Below, one piece after another: positions 1 to 9,920 of a stretch of DNA of 64,000 nucleotides; position 1 is the stretch's first letter; the number at the start of each line of letters is the position of its first letter. The translations under genes were made by a program, and so were the position numbers. The notes under the pieces were generated by a model that had not been told where the DNA came from, did no database searches, and saw only the letters and a list, made by a program, of their open reading frames with translations. The stretch is from Molanna angustata. Lineage: Eukaryota; Arthropoda; Insecta; Trichoptera; Molannidae. Where the stretch lies: positions 12,284,091 to 12,348,090 of the forward strand of contig OY754986.1 in NCBI GenBank assembly GCA_963576475.1, written 5' to 3'.

Positions 1-969
1 ACTCCCAATACGTGGGTTGCGCCTTCCTGAACACTACCCTACAAATACAGGAAACATTTAGTCTGCCTACAGATGCCTCTATTTTCACAGCTGAGTGCAC
101 CGCTCTACTGGAAGCACTAATCCATATCTATAATGAGCGCCTCCAAAATTCTATAGTCTTTACAGATTCCCTCAGCTGCCTCCTAAAGCTGAAGACCTCA
201 ATGCTTTTAGGAAGAGCGAATTATCTTTCTCTTAAAATAAAATTTCAACTATATTTATTACATAAAAATAATCAACGTGTCATTTTAGCGTGGATTCCAG
301 GTCATAGCGGAATCCAAGGAAACGAAGCAGTAGATTCGTTGGCGAAGAGTGCTTGTATCTCAAGTGTCCATAAACGTAATAAAATTCCATATACAGATAT
401 TCTCCCAAAAATAAAATCCGAGGAAAGATCGGAATGGCAAGCGTTCTGGATCAAGTCAGCTGCCGAATGAGGAAAACAATATGCTGCAATCCAGCCAAGG
501 ATTCCCTTAGAACCGTGGTTTAGCAATTATCGGTTACCTAGAAAGGAAATCACGCTGATATGTCGCTTGAGGTCGGGTCATACAACTTGTCCAGCGCATT
601 TATATAAAATTAATTTACGTGATTCTCCGAGTTGTGTCTGTGGCGCGGAAACAAGTGACATTGACCATGTTTTTTTCAGTTGCCCATCTATACGAGATAT
701 TGACCGCTTCTTGGCAACTTTGGTATCGAAGGGTGTTGTTTTGCCAACAAAGATGTCAGTTTTGCTATATAACCCGACAATAGATGTTATTCGAGTGGTG
801 TGTGCCTTTGCAAAGAACAATAATTTGTATATTTGATTAATTTTTATTTTAACTCGAAAGAGATTTGTGTTTTAATTTGTAACGCTAGAATGATTTGTAT
901 AACATAAAACTTGAAACTGGCTAAGAACGTCACCGGGTGACGAAAGCCAATTAAAAAAAAAAAAAAAAA
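1..969 (+). mobile_element. LINE 3' end: RNase H domain, C-terminal Cys motif, polyA tail
   Basis: One reading frame runs from the window edge to the TGA at 834-836, broken only by a TGA at 468-470. The first half is a retrotransposon-type RNase H domain. Visible landmarks are FTAECTALLEAL (conserved Glu), TDSLS (catalytic Asp) and WIPGHSGIQGNEAVDSLAK (conserved His and Asp). The second half (about codons 185-270) has the CVCGAE...HVFFSCP cysteine motif found after RNase H in I/R1/jockey-type elements. A short 3' UTR ends in a 17-nt A run at 953-969. RNase H would remove template RNA during target-primed reverse transcription. The nonsense codon and missing 5' part make it a dead copy. The clade assignment (I-like) is inferred from domain order. 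Confidence 0.85.
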
Positions 970-970
970 T

Positions 971-1035
971 ATCTAAAGGTCGTCTCATCCATCAGAGTTT
1001 CGGCATTCCCACATCTATTCTTTAACCCGGACGTA
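971..1035 (-). repeat. 65-bp direct repeat, also at 1623-1687
   Basis: The same 65 bp with about three mismatches occurs right after the polyA run and again at 1623-1687. In the second copy it is joined to a LINE C-terminus, so this copy is probably a stray piece of that LINE. Insertion of the 1036-1622 block is a less likely explanation. Confidence 0.7.
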
Positions 1036-1050
1036 CTGGCAACAAATATG

Positions 1051-1410
1051 TCAAAGGAGAAAACATAATGACACAAAAATATATTCAATTCGGTCAATTG
1101 GTTTTCCAACAAATGTTAGTTCGAATAATTTGCTTTCGGACAATAAATTGTCATTCTGATAACTGATTTTCGAAAAAATGTTATTCGTACAATTGCGCAT
1201 TCGAACAATTGTGTTTCGAAGAATTTTCATGTAATCGTCATATTCGTAGTGCATCGGACATTCGAAGAACACGGGCTCGAGTGTTTCAAATTCTGCCCCG
1301 CATGCACAAGAAGGGTTTTCTTTTATATTTATTTTATATAGGTGAGAAGCACTTGAGCAATGACCCAATCTCATTCTCAAGATATTAGAGATCTCTCTTT
1401 TGGACATTTT
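1051..1410 (-). pseudogene. LINE C-terminal fragment (I-like, same family as 1-969)
   Basis: The minus strand encodes a 118-codon fragment with RLGHCSSASHLYKINIKENP followed by SCACGAE and FFECP. It parallels the C-terminus at 567-836 (SGHTTCPAHLYKIN, SCVCGAE, FFSCP). It is an inverted, diverged second copy without RNase H or a polyA tail. Confidence 0.7.
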
Positions 1411-1489
1411 TTTGTGAATCCAAGGAAAAGATGGAATGTTTAATCGGATATTATAGTAGTATTGTTAATAATTATACATAATAATTTTA

Positions 1490-1690
1490 ATAACGTTTAT
1501 TTGAAGCCACTCATATTCATCGTCAGTGGCTCCACAGCCCAGGATGGGCCTTGACCTCCTCAAGGAATCGTCTCCATTGCACTCTATCCATGGCCTTTTC
1601 TCTCCAATTCCAAACACCGGCTATCTAAAGGTCGTCTCATCCATCAGAGTTTCGGCATTCCCACACCTATTCTTTAATCCGGACGTATTG
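1490..1690 (-). pseudogene. LINE endonuclease-RT C-terminal fragment
   Basis: On the minus strand the reading AMDRVQWRRFLEEVKAHPGL is followed within a few codons by stops and an AT-rich 3' region. This matches the extreme C-terminus of RTE/CR1-type endonuclease-reverse transcriptases seen in many arthropod genomes. Only the last 50 or so codons are visible. Family resemblance is by eye. Confidence 0.55.
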
Positions 1691-1712
1691 TGAGGATTCT
1701 TTTCGGTGTCTG

Positions 1713-1852
1713 CCCCCCTAGACAACGTGTAATTTAGCTCAAGAAAAGATGGAAGTTACAGTTGTCACGTGACTGGCAACTGTCACTTCCATACATTGAG
1801 TTATCTTTTCTTGTTTCATTTCTTGAGCTAAATTACACGTTGTCTAGGGGGG
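1713..1852. mobile_element. fold-back MITE, CCCCCCTAGACAACGTG ends (copy 1)
   Basis: The 140 bp begin with CCCCCCTAGACAACGTG and end with its exact reverse complement; the perfect terminal arms run 34 bp and the middle is nearly palindromic too. There is no coding capacity. A second copy lies at 62246-62401. CTG flanks both sides here, but no longer duplication is convincing. The superfamily is undetermined. Confidence 0.8.
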
Positions 1853-1880
1853 CTGGTCATCGTTCATACAATGTACGTGT

Positions 1881-2189
1881 CTTAAGGGGGCATATAAACC
1901 TAAACACCCCAATTTTAAATCAAATTCCTCAAATATGTTAAACAGTGTGTTTCTAGAAAAAAAAAAGTTTTTTCAACATTTCTATAGTGAATGTACGTCA
2001 CAAATTTTTGAAATTCATCCTAAATATCCCCAAAATATAATAAAAATATCAATTTTAAAGCATTTTGTTTTAATTACTTCATAACTATGTGTCGTAGAGA
2101 AATAAATCTTTTATATGTTTAAAGAGTGCATAAAATCAAAGTAAATGACCGATAAAGTTTTTTCATTTCAACTAAGGTTTATTCTTAAA
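1881..2189 (-). mobile_element. TTAA-ended MITE, part split by the Helentron-like pair
   Basis: It starts TTAAGGGGGCATATAAACC. Its interior (2040-2189) is the reverse complement of the copy at 22262-22620, whose end is TTAAGAGGACATATAAAGC. The inverted TTAA-bounded ends suggest a piggyBac-type nonautonomous element. The continuation of the same repeat is found at 4215-4332, so the 2190-4214 block was inserted into it. Confidence 0.6.
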
Positions 2190-3202
2190 CTAGTTGCATG
2201 TAACACATGAGATCCAACTGTCGATAGCGATAGTATGTATAGTTGAAGAATATGTACCAAACTATAAACCCATAGATACAAATTATTGAATATTTTCAGA
2301 TATTTTGTTTTCTATACAACATATGTAGGTATGTATGTCAAGATAAGATAGTATGGAGGAAGATCCTTTTTCCTACCCAGAATATGCAAATAGCATGATG
2401 GATTGTATGTATGTATGTTTGGAGATGAAGTATCAAACTATTAAGTCTTCTTACATATTGTGTATAGGCGACTGCCATACAAAATGTATGAAGCGATGTC
2501 GTCACTAAATTCAATTTTTAAAAAAATTGTTAAAAAAAAATTGAGATCTTCTACTACAATGTTAATATTTTTTATAGAAAATTAAATTATCTAGTTGGGG
2601 TGTTTCGGCTTTTTTCGATAATTGTAAAAGTTTTGGAAATATAGGCAGTTAAACTCATAAATTTATCATAAAAAAAATATTTTTCTTAATAAAAAATGTT
2701 TGAGAAACCCTGGAATTTTTTTGAAAAAACTAATTTGAGATTTTGTATTTGTCTATGTTTGTACCAATTTTCAGCGTTCTAGCGTTTATGGTTTCTGAGA
2801 TATATGGAAAAATAAAATAAAAATTCAAAAGTTGATAACCCCTGACTGAAACAAAAATTCAAAATTCCGAGTATAAAAGTTTTGTAGGCCTGTAACTGTT
2901 TATATATTCTGAAATTTTAGGCTCTGTAAATTGAGCGGATCAAAAGTTATAAGGGGGGGACGGACACACAGACACACAGACACACACACACACAGACACA
3001 CGAAATGTTCTACTCCGAATTCTGAGTAAATCCGTGTATGGAACATGTATGCTGCGAAGCCTCTAAGTTGGTGTTTTTTGACTTCAAAGATGGAAAAGCC
3101 GTGAAAAAAGTAGACCTCTCCATACAATTCTCGCGTATTCTGGCTTGATACATTGTCGATATGTTAAGAGAACAAAGTTCTCCTGAACAAATCGACAGTT
3201 GG
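2190..3202 (-). mobile_element. Helentron/HINE-like element, copy A
   Basis: Read on the minus strand it starts CCAACTGTCGAT and ends ATCGACAGTTGG, then ATCTCATGTGTTACATGCAACTAG in two overlapping parts: a small hairpin (CATGT-GTT-ACATG) followed by CAACTAG. So the inverted repeat is terminal at the 5' end and subterminal at the 3' end. That asymmetric pattern, CTAG at the 3' end and T on both flanks are known marks of Helitron2/Helentron nonautonomous elements. Inside are a G tract and a CA/CAGA microsatellite. There is no transposase or helicase frame. It forms a head-to-tail pair with copy B. Confidence 0.65.
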
Positions 3203-3209
3203 AATACAA

Positions 3210-4214
3210 CTAGTTGCATGTAACACATGAGATCCAACTGTCGATAGCGATAGTATGTATAGTTGAAGAATAAGAATCAAACTATAAACCCATAAATACA
3301 AATTATTGAAAATTTTAACACATGTTAGTATGTATGTCAATATAGGACAGTATGGAGGTCAGTCCTGTTTTCCTACCCGGAATATGAAAACAGCATGATG
3401 GTTCTGTATGTATGTTTGGAGATTAAGTACCTATCAAACTATTAAGTCTTCTTACATATTGCGTATAGGCGACTGCCCTACAAATTGTATGAAGCAATGC
3501 CGTAACTACATTCAATTTTTATAAAAATTGTTAAAAAAAGTTTGAGATGTGCTAATACCATGAAAATATTTTTTATAGAAAATTAAATTATCTAGTTGGG
3601 GTGTTTCGGCTTTTTTCGATATTTTAAAAAAAAATGAAAATATAGGCAGTTTAACTCATAAATTTATCATAAAAAAAATATTTTTCTTAATAAAAACTGT
3701 TTGAGAAACCCTGGAATTTAAAAAAAAAAATAATTTGAGATTTTGTATTTTTCTATGCTTATACCAATTTTCAGCGTTTTAGCTTTTATGGTTTCTGAAA
3801 TATATAGAAAAATAAATTAAAAATTCAAAAGTTGATAACCCCTGACTGAAACAAAAATTCAAAATTCTGAGTATAAAAGTTTTGTAGGCCTATAACTGTT
3901 TATATATTCTGAAATTTTGGGCTCTGTAAATTGAGCGGATCAAAAGTTATAAGGGGGGGACGGACACACACACACACAGACACACAGACACACACACAGA
4001 CACACAGACACACGAAATGTTCTACTCCGAATTCTGAGTAAATCCGTGTATGGAACATATATGCTGCGAAGCCTCTAAGTTGGTGTTTTTTGACTTCAAA
4101 GTTGGAAAAGCCGTGAAAAAAGTAGACCTCTCCATACAATTCTCGCGTATTCTGGCTTGATACATTGTCGATATGTTAAGAGAACAAAGTTCTCCTGAAC
4201 AAATCGACAGTTGG
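3210..4214 (-). mobile_element. Helentron/HINE-like element, copy B
   Basis: It has the same structure as copy A along its whole length, differing by scattered substitutions and by microsatellite length at 3961-4013. In element orientation its CTAG end is separated from the start of copy A by only 7 nt (3203-3209). Host repeat sequence resumes at 4215. Confidence 0.65.
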
Positions 4215-4332
4215 AAAATCAACAAATTTTGAGTTTTCGATAGTTTAAATCACGTACAAATCTTTTTCAACGCACGCGATAGTTACCCTTACTTACACGT
4301 AACTTCATAGAGCATTAGGCGGTTTCAATAAT
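4215..4332 (-). mobile_element. TTAA-ended MITE, continuation after insertion
   Basis: The sequence matches the reverse complement of 22318-22425 (the segment with GCGATAGTTACCC and CATTAGGCGG), continuing the repeat broken off at 2189. It is cut short by the adjoining SINE. Confidence 0.55.
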
Positions 4333-4334
4333 TG

Positions 4335-4517
4335 GCGAAGTGGTTAATCGTTAGACTTCTGTCCCAACATTCTGGGTTCGATTGCCTATTTAAACTTATT
4401 TCTGACTTAATTACTGATTCGCTGGGAAACACCAGTACTTAAGTTGAGATATTTTCCCTGTTGACAATAATCATGCTACTTGCGCAGATTTTAAGGAAGT
4501 ATTCAATAAATAAATAA
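4335..4517 (+). mobile_element. tRNA-derived SINE, family S2, diverged
   Basis: The head has an A-box-like stretch (GGCGAAGTGGTTAATCG) and a B box (GGTTCGATT). The body keeps the ATTTCT...CTGGGAAACACCAGT and ACTTGCGCAG...AAGGAAGT blocks of the better copies at 11349-11560 and 50164-50380. A short AAT-rich tail closes it. Confidence 0.55.
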
Positions 4518-4601
4518 GGATTCAATCAGAGCCTTATCCTTTGATATGCTGAGTATCTGGATGAGCTCAAATTCTGCCAGGACCAAGTATCCTCTCATTT
4601 T

Positions 4602-4780
4602 AGGGACGTAAATATTTTTTTTAAAAACAAGTAAACGTGTACATATACATCATCATGCATTTCCTATAGTAAGCATAAATGCTTGTGATATGGGTGAACG
4701 AAATCGATCGTGGCCAGGATTCGAACTAGCGACCACTGCATTACTAATCCAGCGCGCTAATCGCTCTGCCACCGCTGCAC
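4602..4780 (-). mobile_element. tRNA-derived SINE, family S1
   Basis: This is an inverted copy of the element at 5942-6149. The minus strand reads GTGGCAGAGCGATTAGCGCG, TAGTAAT and a TTCGAAT B box, then the shared CGATTTCGTTCACC body and AT-rich tail. Confidence 0.7.
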
Positions 4781-5667
4781 TGGTGAGGGGATGTAATGAT
4801 TCGAAACCAGTTATGGAAATAATAAAAAAAGTAAAGCAATTTTATAATATATATACAGATACGGCCCTGATGCCAGCAAAACAAATATTGGACGAATCGC
4901 TAGTAAGCTTGAAGCTTGGATGCATGTGTAAAAATCCTGGGATGAAATACGAAAATAGAAATATTTGCTCGATTTTCTTGGAAAAGTTTATCTTGACTTT
5001 GGTCAGTGGACGGTGTTGGGCGTTATGTCCCCTAGGGAGATTCGATGCGTTACGACGTTCGTGATGATACGGATATGTGATATCTGGGGATGATCGTAAT
5101 GTCACATCTCGTAGTCTAGCAGTTCGTAACAATCAAACGATGAACGTGCACGAACAAACAAGTCCGATTGACTTCATATTGATATCATAATATATTATGA
5201 AATGTCCATAAACTTGGAGCTGATTAGTTTTCCATAGATATCCGTTGATTTCTTCTTTATGATTACATCTGTCAAATCTTTCAAAATGTTCTTGATTTTT
5301 TAAAATATTCGTAGGAATCTTATCGAAATTTATTCATAAAAATGCAGCGGTAAAGATGATGTTTGGAAATATTGTAGTTGCGGATAAAAATGGCATAACT
5401 TGTATTTTTTTTTGTCCCTCCAGCAATTGCTTAATACATTACCTAACTAATTTTACCTACTAAAAAGAGCCACAAAAGGTTTAAAACATAATTTTCAATT
5501 TAATATACCCTTGTTAATACTGTTATAAGCTGTTGGTTCTATATAGTAATAAAATTAAAAAATAAAAAAAATATATAAAAATGCATTTAAGGATTTTTAA
5601 CCTTTCAAGAAAATAATGATAATAACTTGAAGGTTTTTTCGTTGACACAGTGGATGTTCATAATTAT
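4781..5667. other. unassigned AT-rich DNA
   Basis: No coding signature or RNA gene was found. Short frames at 4690-5132 on both strands overlap the SINE and match nothing I recognise. Confidence 0.5.
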
Positions 5668-5941
5668 AAATTGTAAAAAAACTTATAAAAATAAAACACA
5701 GTTTGATTCCACATTGAGTATGTTTAATTTGCCTAAGCGCTTTCGCCAGTCACAGCTGGCATCCTCAGAGGCACACTATATACTAACTTAAAACTTATAC
5801 AAGTAATGCTCAAATGGGTATGAACAGGTAAGCAGGGGAGGGGGGAGGGAAAAACCCTATCAGACATATACATATATTATTACATAGATAACAACTAATA
5901 GGTAGAAAGTATGGGAAGCCCGTATTAACAATGGTTACAAT

Positions 5942-6149
5942 ATGGGTCGGTGGCAGATGGGTCGGTGGCAGAGCGGTTAGCGCTCTGGGCTAGTAATCCA
6001 GTGGTCGCGAGTTCGAATCCTGCCTCGACCGATTTCGTTCACCTAAGCACAAGCATTTATTTGCTTATTTTAGGGATCGTAGGAAGATGTATATGTACTT
6101 GTTTAACAAGGACATATTCATTTTTTTATTTAAAAAAAAAAAAAAAAAA
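5942..6149 (+). mobile_element. tRNA-derived SINE, family S1 (best copy)
   Basis: The head at 5960-6030 folds as a tRNA-like unit: GGTCG pairs with CGACC; the D arm is GCAGAGCGGTTAGCGCTCTG; the anticodon arm is CTGGG-CTAGTAA-TCCAG, with AGT in the anticodon position as in tRNA-Thr; the B box is GAGTTCGAATCC. A 90-nt unrelated body and an A run (6132-6149) follow. The TPsiC stem has mismatches and a retroposon tail is attached, so this is a SINE and not a working tRNA gene. The first 15 bp are duplicated in tandem (5942-5973). Confidence 0.8.
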
Positions 6150-6275
6150 TATAAATACAATGATTAGCAAGCAACTAATAATACAATGATTATAATAAAG
6201 AAGATACATAATAACACGATTACAATGGTCCTGTGAATCTATGATATACAAAGTAGAAATAAACAAAATTTCTTG

Positions 6276-6427
6276 AACAATAAGTTGCTAGGTATTTAGG
6301 TACATACACCCATAACAATAAGTAGCTAGGTATTTAGGTACATACACCCATAACAATAAGTTGCTAGGTATTTAGGTACATACACCCATAACAATAAGTT
6401 GCTAGGTATTTAGGTACATACACCCAT
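6276..6427 (+). repeat. 38-bp minisatellite, four units
   Basis: Four nearly identical head-to-tail units carrying GCTAGGTATTTAGGTACATA, with one A/T difference in unit 2. They lie inside the inverted-repeat element. Confidence 0.9.
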
Positions 6428-6824
6428 AACTAATATTTATCAATATAAAAGGGAGGAAGATTAATAAATATATTTTTTTACAATATAATTAATTAATTAA
6501 ATTTACAAGAATAAGGTACATAAAACTAAGTTAGTATATATTATGTAACATTCTATAGGCAAAAAATAAATGTGATAACAAAGAAATATGATAACAAAGA
6601 ACATCAATACGAGCATCTGACAAAAACAAAAAATTTTCTCTGTTCATACCCATTTGACCATTACTTGTATAAGTTTTAAGTTAGTATATAGTGTGCCTCT
6701 GAGGATGCCAGCTGTGACTGGCGAAAGCGCTTAGGCAAATTAAACATACTCAATGTGGAATCAAACTGTGTTTTATTTTTATAAGTTTTTTTACAATTTA
6801 TAAAATAATGATAATAAATATCGA

Positions 6825-7625
6825 GGTTGCGTCTTTTGTATGAGATCCGTCCTTACATTGCAACGGGTGTTCGCAGGTTGCTTACAGATAGTTTGGTTCT
6901 CTCAATATTGGACTACGGGGATTTGATATAATATGGTACGTCTCTGTTAAAAAAACACAAAAAAAGTGCAACGCGTACAGAATGCATGTGCCTGATTTTG
7001 CTTTAATATACCTAAACGAGCACACATTATCACCTTACCTTAATCGGCACGGGATTCTGAACATGTCTAACAGAAGGAAGCTGCACTTTCTTTGTCAACT
7101 ACATAGTGTGATAGGGAAACGTTCTCCTTCCTATCTGTTTGACAGACTACAGTGGTCACATGACTTAACGTCTACTCAACGCGACAGAGAGACCATTAAC
7201 TCGTTCTCCCCAGACATCGAACCTCCGCATTCGAGGGTAGTTTTAGATATGTTTCCTCAAAGTACTGGAATGAGTTGCCGCGGAGCATATGTGCAATGAC
7301 CTCTTTGCGGAGTTTTAAGAAACACTGCAAGATATGGTTATTGAACCAACAAGGGTGCCAGCAGTAAAAAAAGAGAAGGAAGAAATACATTTTATTTTTA
7401 ATTACCTTATTAAATTTTTATAGGTTATGACATGTGGACTGTTTTCAATGTTTTATATTGTCCCAAGGCTTTGCTGAAAACCAGCAGCACTCCAGGGATA
7501 CCTGGTAGTGCGCAGCTGAGAAATAGCCGTTTTGTTGTCCATTGTGGTTCAAAATTGTATATATTTTTTGTTTTTTATGTAATAATAATGGCAACAAATA
7601 AACGGTTTATTATTATTATTATTAT
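6825..7625 (+). mobile_element. degenerate LINE 3' end (CR1/jockey-like) with (ATT)n tail
   Basis: Split over frames are RRLLTDSLVLSILDYGD, NMSNRRKLHFLCQLHSV and SPSYLFDRLQWSHDL, which are typical C-terminal reverse transcriptase blocks of CR1-group and jockey-group LINEs. Numerous frameshifts and stops follow. An AT-rich 3' UTR ends in (ATT)n at 7605-7628, as in elements with microsatellite tails. Confidence 0.7.
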
Positions 7626-7639
7626 TATAAATGTACCCT

Positions 7640-7690
7640 GGCTACAGAGTGGAGAGTTTAGTTTTGGCCACAAACCACTCGTTTTCGTCT
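7640..7690 (+). repeat. isolated 3' end of repeat family with CCACTCGTT terminus
   Basis: GGAGAGTTTAG, TTGGCCACAA and CCACTCGTT match the 3' end shared by 10545-10645, 18430-18975, 56168-56716 and 60835-60940. Only the last 50 bp are present. Confidence 0.5.
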
Positions 7691-8323
7691 TATGTGTGAC
7701 AATTAATTGACATCACGAGTCTCCCTACTCGTTTCAAGAGAGCGATCATCCATTTTTTTTAAAGTATTCATATAGATTTGTTTTGAGAAAGTATCTTTTA
7801 AGATATCATGTCGAAACTGAGTCGGAAAATTGACGGAGAGCTTTCAATTCAAAACTTGTTTCAACCGAAACGGATAGGGGATGTTTTCAGAGGGGGGAGG
7901 GGGTAGAAATTATATTATTCACACCGTACCAAGTTTGTCCGTCCGTCCAATCTCAGTAAGAAATAATTTATGTTTATTTCGTCCGTCGGTGGACATTGGT
8001 ATAAGGGAGCGGGTGGGGGTTGTACGTTGATCAATTCCAGAAGTGCTTGGCAAACCTCCAAAAACATCTGATCAATGGAAGCCACAGACTACCACCGCTA
8101 AACTTCTGTGTGTTATTATTATTATTTATGGATTGACGTCATCCGCATACAGACAAAAACATCCGTATCATATATTATTAATTTTTTTACCCCACACGAG
8201 AAACTTCTATCTTGTTTACGATTCTCGACAATAGTGATAGTTGTACTGATTCGGTGTTCTTTCAGCCATCTCTCCACCGTTGGATTTAGGCCTCCTTCAA
8301 CTTATTCCACCCTTATCTATCCT
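7691..8323. other. unassigned DNA
   Basis: A G-rich run near 7890 and short unrelated frames were seen. Nothing is supported as a gene. Confidence 0.5.
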
Positions 8324-8530
8324 GGGGGGCAAGATTGGTTCAATCGGCGAAATCAGATCCCTCGTGATTACTCATATCATGGATATAATTATTAATTATT
8401 AATTATTATAATTATTATATGGAGTTCTACAATATCTTTAGATGTCATAGAACTCCATACGATAATTATATCCATGATATGGGTAATCACTAGGGTTTTG
8501 ATTTCGCCGGTTGAACCAGACTTGCCCCCC
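8324..8530. mobile_element. hairpin MITE with GGGGGGCAAG ends (copy 1)
   Basis: The left end GGGGGGCAAGATTGGTTCAA and the right end TTGAACCAGACTTGCCCCCC are inverted repeats. The arms continue through GGCGAAATCA and GATTACTCATATCATGGATA, almost to the centre. A partial copy lies at 9290-9397 and a third, interrupted by a hAT-like element, at 31618-32263. Confidence 0.75.
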
Positions 8531-8679
8531 TGGGCTACGTTCGGATAGAACACTCGACTGACGAGTGTCGGATGTACCTGAAGTTGCAGATTACACCAAT
8601 CTCACTTAACGCCTTCGAGCGGCGCGGCGTTTCAATCTGAACGCAGCATCGCGATTTGTAAATGCAAAATCGCTAGATA

Positions 8680-8912
8680 ACTTTCACAACCTCGTATATC
8701 AAAAAGTATCATGCTACAGGAGACACTTAAACCTTCATGTCTTTCTTTTAACATTTTTTTTATTTCTTCTAATGTGTAGGTATTGAAAGTTTTTTAAGGA
8801 TGCATTTAAGTAATTCATTGATTGTATTTGTTTGATTTCTTCATGCCTTTAAAAACATTGTTTTTTTTTGTGGATACGAAAATGCAGCTTTTTGATATAC
8901 AAGGTTGTGAAA
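8680..8912. repeat. spaced inverted repeat
   Basis: CACAACCTCGTATATCAAAAAG near 8687 is inverted near 8890 as CTTTTTGATATACAAGGTTGTG (one mismatch; written here in shortened context). It could be the end of an undescribed MITE. No copies were found elsewhere. Confidence 0.4.
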
Positions 8913-9044
8913 ATTATCAAGTGAAATGTCATTTATCATACATTCTTGGTTAGATTTTCATCAAAATACAACAATTGGGCAGTGGAGTAAATAATGCTCT
9001 GACATTTTCTTGGAAACTTTTGAATGATATTTTTCTTTTTTTTT

Positions 9045-9236
9045 TTATCTATAATTAAAAGTAAAGACTTTTTGATTCTACATTAATTATTTATTCTGCG
9101 CGATAGGCCTATTTCGCCTTGTTAGGGCATTAACTAGCTTATGCCCTAACATGCCCTAACAAGGCGAAATAGGCCTATCGCGCAGAATAAAAAAATAATG
9201 TAGAATCAAAAAGTCTTTACTTTTAATTATAGATAA
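9045..9236. repeat. near-perfect 190-bp palindrome
   Basis: The arms of about 88 bp run from ATCTATAATTAAAAG through GATAGGCCTATTTCGCC to a short centre, then return in reverse complement. The arm ending GGCGAAATAGGCC...AATGTAGAATCAAA resembles the right arm of the 5668-6801 element in layout. Confidence 0.8.
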
Positions 9237-9289
9237 AACTTATAATGGAATTCTACCAAATAAAAACTTCGTCGATAATTAATTTGATA

Positions 9290-9397
9290 TTTTTCTTATA
9301 TCTTTAGATATAATAGAGCTCCATAAGATAATTATATCCATGATATGGGTAAACATGGATGGTTTTGATTTCGCTGGTTGACTAGACTTGCCCCCCC
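9290..9397 (+). mobile_element. hairpin MITE with GGGGGGCAAG ends, right half only
   Basis: It carries the ATATCTTTAGAT centre, ATTATATCCATGATATGGGT and the GACTTGCCCCCCC end of the copy at 8324-8530. The left arm is missing. Confidence 0.65.
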
Positions 9398-9589
9398 TGA
9401 TTATACCCGACGATTATACAGAGTGTTAGGAGCGTACACTCGACGTTCAATCCAAACGCGACTGAGTGTCTTTAGAGCGTCTGTTTCCTTAGAGAATCAC
9501 TAAGTGTAGGTACTCGACGTTCATTGTGAACGCACTCCTGAGCGTCCCTGTACCATTTTTTTCCCGCGACTGCAACTATATAGTCAGCC

Positions 9590-9920
9590 CATCTTTTCTG
9601 AGGTGGATCTACAATTTTTTTGTCTTCCCAAGGTCTCAAAAGGTCAAAAAAGGCTTTTCCGTTACTTCATAGATGGCAATAGTATAGTTCCTTATTTTCA
9701 GGTGAATTGTTACACACTATTCAAATATATAGAACTTTCAAAAAATTAACATTGATAAGGGAACTCAATAAGAAGGCATTATTGGTGATCGTTGCGCAAG
9801 CGCATAAAATGATCACGTATACCAGCCGATGACAGGTCGTCAGCCCTGTATGTGCCTCGAGGTTTTGGTTCTTCTACAATATCCCAACTTCGTTTCTATT
9901 GAGATGTTAAAAAAAGTTTG
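9590..9920 (+). repeat. interspersed repeat R4, copy 1
   Basis: This noncoding family has a conserved core: GATAAGGGAACTCAATAAGA, GTTGCGCAAGCGCA, GATGACAGGTCGT and TCTATTGAGATGTT. Copies lie at 17585-17900, 29995-30290, 44220-44618, 54840-55065 and 56885-57055. Better copies border on a GCAAACATTGGATTTTT end. The class is unknown. Confidence 0.6.

Larger units (their letters stand above)
5668..6801. mobile_element. 1.1-kb element with about 155-bp terminal inverted repeats
   Basis: The left arm (5668-5827) and right arm (about 6647-6801) are near-perfect reverse complements. The right arm contains CCTCTGAGGATGCCAGC, a hairpin, GGCGAAAGCGCTTAGGC, then AATGTGGAATCAAACTG. No transposase frame lies between the arms; the interior holds a SINE and a 38-bp minisatellite. 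The long inverted ends could be a fold-back DNA element or inverted Penelope-type terminal repeats. The sequence does not decide between them. Confidence 0.55.

Noticed and set aside
2900..4225. Short minus-strand Cys/Val-rich frames
   Set aside because: They are translations of the CA microsatellite and conserved noncoding parts of the Helentron-like copies.
5960..6030. Functional tRNA-Thr gene
   Set aside because: TPsiC stem mismatches, a repeated body, an A tail and sibling copies show it is a SINE head.
6690..6730. Hammerhead ribozyme (CTGAGGA, stem, GAAA)
   Set aside because: The CUGANGA-stem II-GAAA order is present, but there is an extra base before stem II, and the outer GCCT/AGGC pairing closes the wrong way for stems I and III. 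It is kept only as a testable motif.
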